From Typhlomys cinereus (taxonomy: Eukaryota; Chordata; Mammalia; Rodentia; Platacanthomyidae), in assembly GCA_023101885.1 (NCBI GenBank), contig JALPQD010000415.1, positions 329,273 through 393,272 of the forward strand: a stretch of 64,000 nucleotides of DNA, in the 5' to 3' direction. The notes under the pieces are model-generated. The model saw only the letters and a program-made list of their open reading frames with translations, made no database searches and had not been told where the DNA came from. This document shows positions 59,269-64,000 of this stretch, piece after piece. Numbering within the stretch: position 1 is the stretch's first letter; the number at the start of each line of letters is the position of its first letter. The position numbers and the translations under genes are program-made.

Positions 59269-60035
59269 TCTGCACCTTCCATTTCTTTTTTTTTAACATT
59301 TTTTATTATTATTTCCACTCATACAAACTTAATAGGTACACCGGTTCCCTCCCTCCCTCCTCCTTCCCCTGACCCCCCTCCTTCCCCTCCCCTCCTCCCT
59401 CCCTACCCATCCCCCAGTGCCTCCTCCCCCAATCCCCAGAGAATCCTTTAATGAGCATAGCAGACTTTCCTCTGGGCCCTCCTCTCCGATGACGTACAAG
59501 GACCCAGTGGCATTTCCCAGAACCCTTTTCTGTGTTCCCCTTAAGCATAGGAACGCTATTGTAGCTGTCAATCCCTTGTCTCCAAGGATCTTGGTGCCTT
59601 TAGCAAATGCTAGACTATGTGGGGTCAATAGTATGCAAAGTCCAATTATGATTGCTTCGGCCCTAACTTGTGTAGAGTATCTTGCATATCATTGCTCCTC
59701 CCATCCTTGTGCTCTTATACTCTTACCGCCCCCTTTTCCGCGAATTTCCCTGAGCTTCAAGATGGGGAGAGATTAGTCTGGCCTAGTTCTAGGTGGTTGA
59801 TACTAGAGTTTCTGAAGTTCTGGATTATGGTTTGTTGGTTTTCTTTTGCAGTTTTGCTGCTCCTGCAATGTCCTTCACTCCATCCTGATGGGTATTGTAT
59901 GTCACCCCTTGGACAGAGATAAAAAGCTGTTAAACTAGAGTCTTGTTATAAGAGTATATTCAAAGGTAGATGTAATAAAAGTAGGAAACTGCAATGGGGG
60001 AGGGGTCAGTCACCCATTCTGCACCTTCCATTTCT
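59269..60035 (-). mobile_element. Recent 5'-truncated L1 3' UTR insertion, antisense, 18-bp TSD
   Basis: Body 59287-60017. TCTGCACCTTCCATTTCT occurs perfectly at 59269-59286 and 60018-60035. A poly(T) (the A tail) follows the left TSD. The minus strand shows the same 3' UTR as the copies at 11.3-12.2 and 45.6-46.5 kb. Its 5' end lies inside the intron-like segment (ATGGGTGACTGACCCCTCCC on the minus strand). A deletion of about 20 bp relative to the 46-kb copy is present near 59630. The perfect long TSD suggests it is the youngest L1 here. Confidence 0.95.
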
Positions 60036-60119
60036 GTTGCTTTCAAGATCTGGAGGGTAGGAAAACACCCACAGCATGTATCTTGAGGGGAATCTCTGTT
60101 ATCCTTTTCTTGTAATGCT

Positions 60120-60570
60120 TAGTAGCTTTTTAGGTTATTGACCACAGGTCCCATCTCCCGTTTCCCTAGTAACAGTAGAATGATAGTCTAGGACTTGTTA
60201 GACCTGTCAATCACCTAGTCAGGAGTCCACCGATTCACCCAGAGGGATGCTAAAGAGAGGGAAGGAATGATCTGCCCCTTCAGACATCACGTGCTGCTTC
60301 CTCCCAGAATCCTCTTGGTTAGTGCTCATTCTCCGAGATGTTGCCAGAGTGAGAAGTTACAGAGCTTCTGTCATGGAGCTCTATAAGCCTCCTTTCTGAG
60401 CTCAAAGAGCACAGTTTTTCTTTTTTCTTTTATTTCACGTCTCTTACTCTGGGTTTTCTCTCTGTCTCTACTTGTCTTATCTCACTCCTCCAGGCTGCTT
60501 CTGGGACTCCCGGCTTTCATGCACACAACTCCTGCCTGTCGGCATTTACAGCTGGCCTGCTTTGTTTTTG
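60120..60570 (+). mobile_element. ERV LTR-like sequence, sense
   Basis: Contains CTCTATAAGCCTCC (TATA box at 60381-60388) in a context GATGTTGCCAGAGTGAG...GAGCTCAAAGAG, followed by a pyrimidine-rich R/U5-like stretch and CAGGCTGCTTCTGGGACTCC CGG. The upstream part is similar to 2170-2290. No AATAAA is visible and the ends are not defined, so the call is moderate. Confidence 0.4.
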
Positions 60571-61751
60571 TTTTTGTTTTAAACTCTGATAAAATGGTGC
60601 TTGAGCTTCTTTCTCAGAGCACTTTTAAATTTCTTTATTAATGAGACTATGAACCAGAAAAGAGGAGTCTAATTTCTATAACAACACTATCTGGTAATTG
60701 GAAGCCTAATCAGGAAGCTTCTATCTGGTCTGTCTTCTGTGTGCCTTCTAGATTGCCCAGTCTCTAATATTTGTAACTACTTCTCTTGTCCTTATAAAAC
60801 TGAACTATTAATAGCTACTATGTATTTCAGAACACCATTTAATCTTCTCTTTGTGCTATTACATTCCCGATGTTGAAAATTCAACTCATCCTTTTTTCCC
60901 AGTGACTTACTGCCTGTTTTGCCCCCTCTACTGTAATATGATGTTGTCTGCTCATTGATGTATAGTCAGCAAAAGTAGTCTTTCACAGATAATACACCTT
61001 TAAAATTCTTGACAAATAAAAAAGTTAACAGAAAAAAAAATAAAAAACACAAACCACCTTCCAAAGAAAATTGGGAAAGAATCAACAAACACAAGTCAGT
61101 TATTTTGATGTCACAGAAAGTGATTTAAAGATGATAAGAATTTTTGTCCAGCAAATTAGAAAATTATGACATGAAATAAAAGCTGCTTAATGCAATCCAC
61201 TGTAGTTTAGGGGTCAAAGGGTCTGGGTTAAGGATTAATGTTATAGAAATGTTCTTTACTTGCTAACTACATTTAGGAATTATTGGAGTTTTCATTCAAA
61301 TGATTAGAATTCTGAATGTATTATTTAGATTATAATGGATTTCTTGTTGGAACAAACGTGATTAAAGTGGCCATATGAGAAATTTACCCAAGAGTTTATT
61401 TCATTATTGATAACAAAACCATACAATTAAACCCTAAGAAGTATTGAAGTTTGAACAATTTTATGCCTTAAAAGCACCACAACAAAGCACGGTGACAATA
61501 AAATAGAATTTATGTAAAGTAACACATGGACCATTTGGCTGTATTTGACTTCTTAATTTATTCCAAAGACATTCACCGCCCCGAGGAAAGAAGATATTTG
61601 TGATGAGGGAAAGTAATAACCTAGGGAGAAGCCAACAATTAGGGAAATTCTATGTAGGGCTAAAGATGATGCTTAGATAATACTATAACCCTAACCATCT
61701 TAGACAGACATGATTAATGTAGGGAAAAACCAGTCAGTTAAAGGTAAATAG
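60571..61751. other. No recognised feature
   Basis: AT-rich apparently unique DNA with short A runs near 61029. Confidence 0.5.
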
Positions 61752-61752
<1 letters not shown>

Positions 61753-61800
<48 letters not shown>

Positions 61801-61840
61801 TGCGTGCGTGTGTGCATGTGTGTGTGTGTGTATGTGTGTA
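61753..61840. repeat. (GT)n microsatellite, long and interrupted
   Basis: About 44 bp of pure GT followed by GCGT/GCAT interruptions and a second GT run. Confidence 0.96.
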
Positions 61841-62147
61841 AAGGCTTCAAATGAGAGGCACATATTTAGAATAGAAACTGATGTTAGGCATAGTGTGCAA
61901 GAAGGTCATGCAAGGGAATAGTTGATGACTATGGGACATGATAGGATTTGATCACTGACATTGTCATGGGAAATTGCACTCACCTTTGTGGTGTTTCTTT
62001 CAAGATTTTTAACAGGAAACTCAAAGGGAAAGATGCAAAGCCTAGAACGAATACATTCTAAAGTGTAATAAATATAACAACATTTTAGAAAATCATTATC
62101 TCAGGCCAATAATCACATCTTGAAAGGATACCAGAAATGAGGAATGG

Positions 62148-62640
62148 AAAATGGAGATAATATCTGTGAGGTGTATAAAATGTTATGCAGAAGAGGTTTA
62201 CTTAGATGCCTAGGTTTAAGAGATGTAATGACATGGATAAAAGAAAGGGTGTAATAAAATGCATAAGTAAAATGGCATAATGAGATGCATAATTGGACAA
62301 ATGTAACGAGATGCAAAGGAGAAAGATGGAATGTGATACACATTTTTGAGGAGTGTAATGAGATGCATAAATAGAAAGGTGTAATGAGATGTGCATGCTT
62401 AAGTAATGAAATGAGAAATATAGGTTATAATAACATACATGAAAGTAATTTAGTAATGAGATATACAAGGGAATGGCTTTAATGAAATCCACAAATGGAA
62501 AATATGTAAAGATGCATAAGGAGATGTAATGAGATGCACATATTTGAAGGTTAAAACGCTCTACTTTAATGGAAGCGTGTAATGAAATGTATATGTTGAA
62601 AGGTGCAAGGAGATGCAGTGAAAGGAAGGAGTGTTAGGCA
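62148..62640. repeat. Diverged 26-bp minisatellite, about 19 units
   Basis: A core close to TAATGAGATGCATAAATRGAAAGGTG recurs. Core starts are at 62174, 62200, 62226, 62252, 62278, 62304, 62329, 62356, 62382, 62404, 62428, 62454, 62480, 62507, 62527, 62552, 62580 and 62606. Nearly all spacings are 25-27 bp. The unit is not a known SINE or LINE to me. The minus-strand frames (76 and 96 codons) with repeated YASHY / ISLHLS strings come from this array. Confidence 0.85.
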
Positions 62641-62959
62641 ATTTTCTCCTCCTGCACAGAGTAATGGCTTCTGAAAGTTTGGGAGAGACATCATCCTAGG
62701 AGATTCCAAGACTCATACTTTAGTAAAAACTAAGTTGTTAACAGCATCTACACTGGGTCCAGCTGTAGTTTTGAATAGGAGGCTCGAAAGCATACATCCA
62801 TATCTGTGACTGCATTTTAGAACAATTTAGGGATGATTCTGATGGTTAGACATTATCACAGCAAAGAAAAGAGTGAGGACAACAAGTGGCTAGCAACAGT
62901 TGAGGCTTAGTTTGGAGCTGGAGCTCTCCTGGGAATCTCGGGATAACTGGATGTTCTGG

Positions 62960-63090
62960 ATACCTTATTTGGTCTTTATACAATTTGGAAAAGTGAGCTC
63001 AGAGGTCACCTTGGTCATTCAAGGTCACAGAGCTGGCAAGGGTAGCAAAGGAAGCTAGAAACTTGTTCAGCCTGACTTAGCAGTACCCTT
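62960..63090 (-). mobile_element. MIR SINE, antisense
   Basis: TTTGGAAAAGTGAGCTCAGAGG, CATTCAAGGTCACAGAGCTG GCAAGGG and GTTCAGCCTGACTTAGCAG follow antisense MIR ('gaaactgaggctcagag ... aaggtcacacagctagtaag ... ctgactccaaag'). Confidence 0.75.
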
Positions 63091-63138
63091 TCCTTCCTAC
63101 TTGGATTAGTGATTTACTTTCTCTTGTGCCCGCATATT

Positions 63139-63178
63139 TTTTCTTCTTCTTCTTCTTTTTTTTTTTTTTTTTTTTTTT
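63139..63178. repeat. (TTC)n plus T homopolymer
   Basis: TTCTTCTTC followed by a run of more than 20 T. Confidence 0.95.
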
Positions 63179-63179
63179 G

Positions 63180-63599
63180 CTCCTGTTTGGTTATACTTTT
63201 CTGGCTAATTACTGCTAATTATGGTTGAATCTCCAAAGAGACCTTATTAACACCTCCAGTCATGAATGTCACACTTTACACAGCTAATAATTTTGCCAAG
63301 AGTCAGTAAAGGATAGCAGAGTTACTACCCTTGAGACATTTGAAACAGTCTTAGCCCCGCTGTTTTTCTGAATATTTTTTTTATCACAGTGCACACCCTA
63401 GAGTAACTATTTGCTGATCCATTGACTAGGAACCTTAGTGAAATTAACAGGTTGTTTTAAATCAAACCAATAATTATAAATAGCATGGTTGGTATGTATT
63501 TTGGAACTGCCCTACTAAATAGATGAATTTGAAATAAAGACATGATCACTGCCAATTGTGCCAATAAACAGGGAAAGTTTTGTTAAATATATAATATGT
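63180..63599. other. No recognised feature
   Basis: Apparently unique AT-rich DNA. Confidence 0.5.
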
Positions 63600-63800
63600 A
63601 TTTTTAGAGTGAAAGAAAGACAGAGAGAGAGAAAGAGAAAGAGAGAGAGAATATGTATGCTAAAGTGCATGGATGGAAGTCAGAGGACAATTTTTAGTAG
63701 TTGGCTCTCTCCTTCCACCATATTGGTTTGTAAGTTTTGAACTCAGATCAACTGATCTGTGAGTAAGCACTTTATCCTCTGAAACATTTGACTGGCCCAG
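63600..63800 (-). mobile_element. tRNA-type SINE, antisense, with (GA)n tail
   Basis: GAAAGACAGAGAGAGAG tail, GGATGGAAGTCAGAGGACAA, TTTTGAACTCAGATCAACTG and a terminal TATCCTCTGAAACATTTGAC TGGCCC, the antisense tRNA-SINE head in diverged form. The last 200 bp of the window hold nothing I recognise. Confidence 0.6.
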
Positions 63801-64000
63801 GACCAAGATTCATAAACACTCATGACATTTGTTTTTCACCAATAATGTGAAAAATCTCTAAACTACAAATTTCTTTGCATTATTTGGCTGTAGTATATTT
63901 TGTTAGATTTCTGTATTAAACAACAAGGGGGGCACCTAAAGGAAATGTGAAGCATTTATAAAGTCGTTGTAGGTAGCAATTTATTTCTGTATTAATTGCT

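Noticed and set aside
62113..62492. Minus frames of 76 and 96 codons with repeated YASHY motifs
   Set aside because: The peptide repetition reflects the 26-bp minisatellite; the unit length is not a multiple of three.

Overview
This window is noncoding mammalian DNA, almost certainly from a rodent. I find no gene, exon, tRNA, rRNA or CRISPR array that I can support. Nearly all open frames are short and fall in AT-rich unique DNA, microsatellites or transposon remnants. The rodent call rests on single-monomer B1-like (7SL-derived) SINEs, ID/B1 composite SINEs, an Lx-like L1 3' UTR, several copies of a rodent-wide medium-reiterated repeat, and TG...CA LTRs of ERVL-MaLR type. Long AC/GT microsatellites are also abundant. 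The commonest young SINE has a tRNA-like head followed by an (AC)n/(AATA)n tail, and its head resembles SINEs of jerboas and jumping mice (Dipodoidea). That taxonomic guess is inference only.

Layout. 0-1.3 kb: the 5' end of an endogenous retrovirus in antisense (leader, primer-binding site, LTR with TATA-like and poly(A) signals), next to an Lx-like L1 3' UTR. 2.1-3.0 kb: an LTR-like sequence interrupted by a 430-bp CT tract. 4.9-5.5 kb: an antisense solo LTR. 6.5-10 kb: old SINE, MIR and other remnants. 10.1-12.2 kb: a 5'-truncated L1 with target-site duplication (TSD), broken ORF2 C-terminus and a 3' UTR. 13-20.6 kb: old repeats and a local tandem-spaced duplication. 24.7-28 kb: a SINE cluster and an old L1M 3' end. 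28-35.7 kb: the longest stretch with no recognised repeat. 35.7-38.1 kb: SINEs and a solo LTR. 41.5-47.5 kb: a dense nest of insertions (SINE in LTR, LTR in SINE, L1 at a SINE head). 48.5-50.1 kb: old repeats including a B1-ID composite. 52.2-54.3 kb: a perfect 59-bp tandem duplication and an old L2 LINE split by an MLT1-like LTR. 55.4 kb: a sense solo LTR. 59.3-60.6 kb: a recent antisense L1 tail with an 18-bp perfect TSD, then a further LTR-like sequence. 62.1-62.6 kb: a diverged 26-bp minisatellite.

The most interesting observation concerns the local L1 family. The copy at 45.6-46.5 kb carries a 235-bp segment in its 3' UTR that begins GTAAGT, ends in a pyrimidine tract plus CAG, and has a branch-point-like TTAAC 21 nt upstream. 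The antisense copy at 59.3-60.0 kb begins inside the same segment. The copy at 10.1-12.2 kb lacks it at essentially those boundaries, as if a spliced L1 RNA had been retrotransposed. The same 3' UTR keeps overlapping sense and antisense open frames in all three long copies. As a whole the window reads as a gene desert or the inside of a very large intron.
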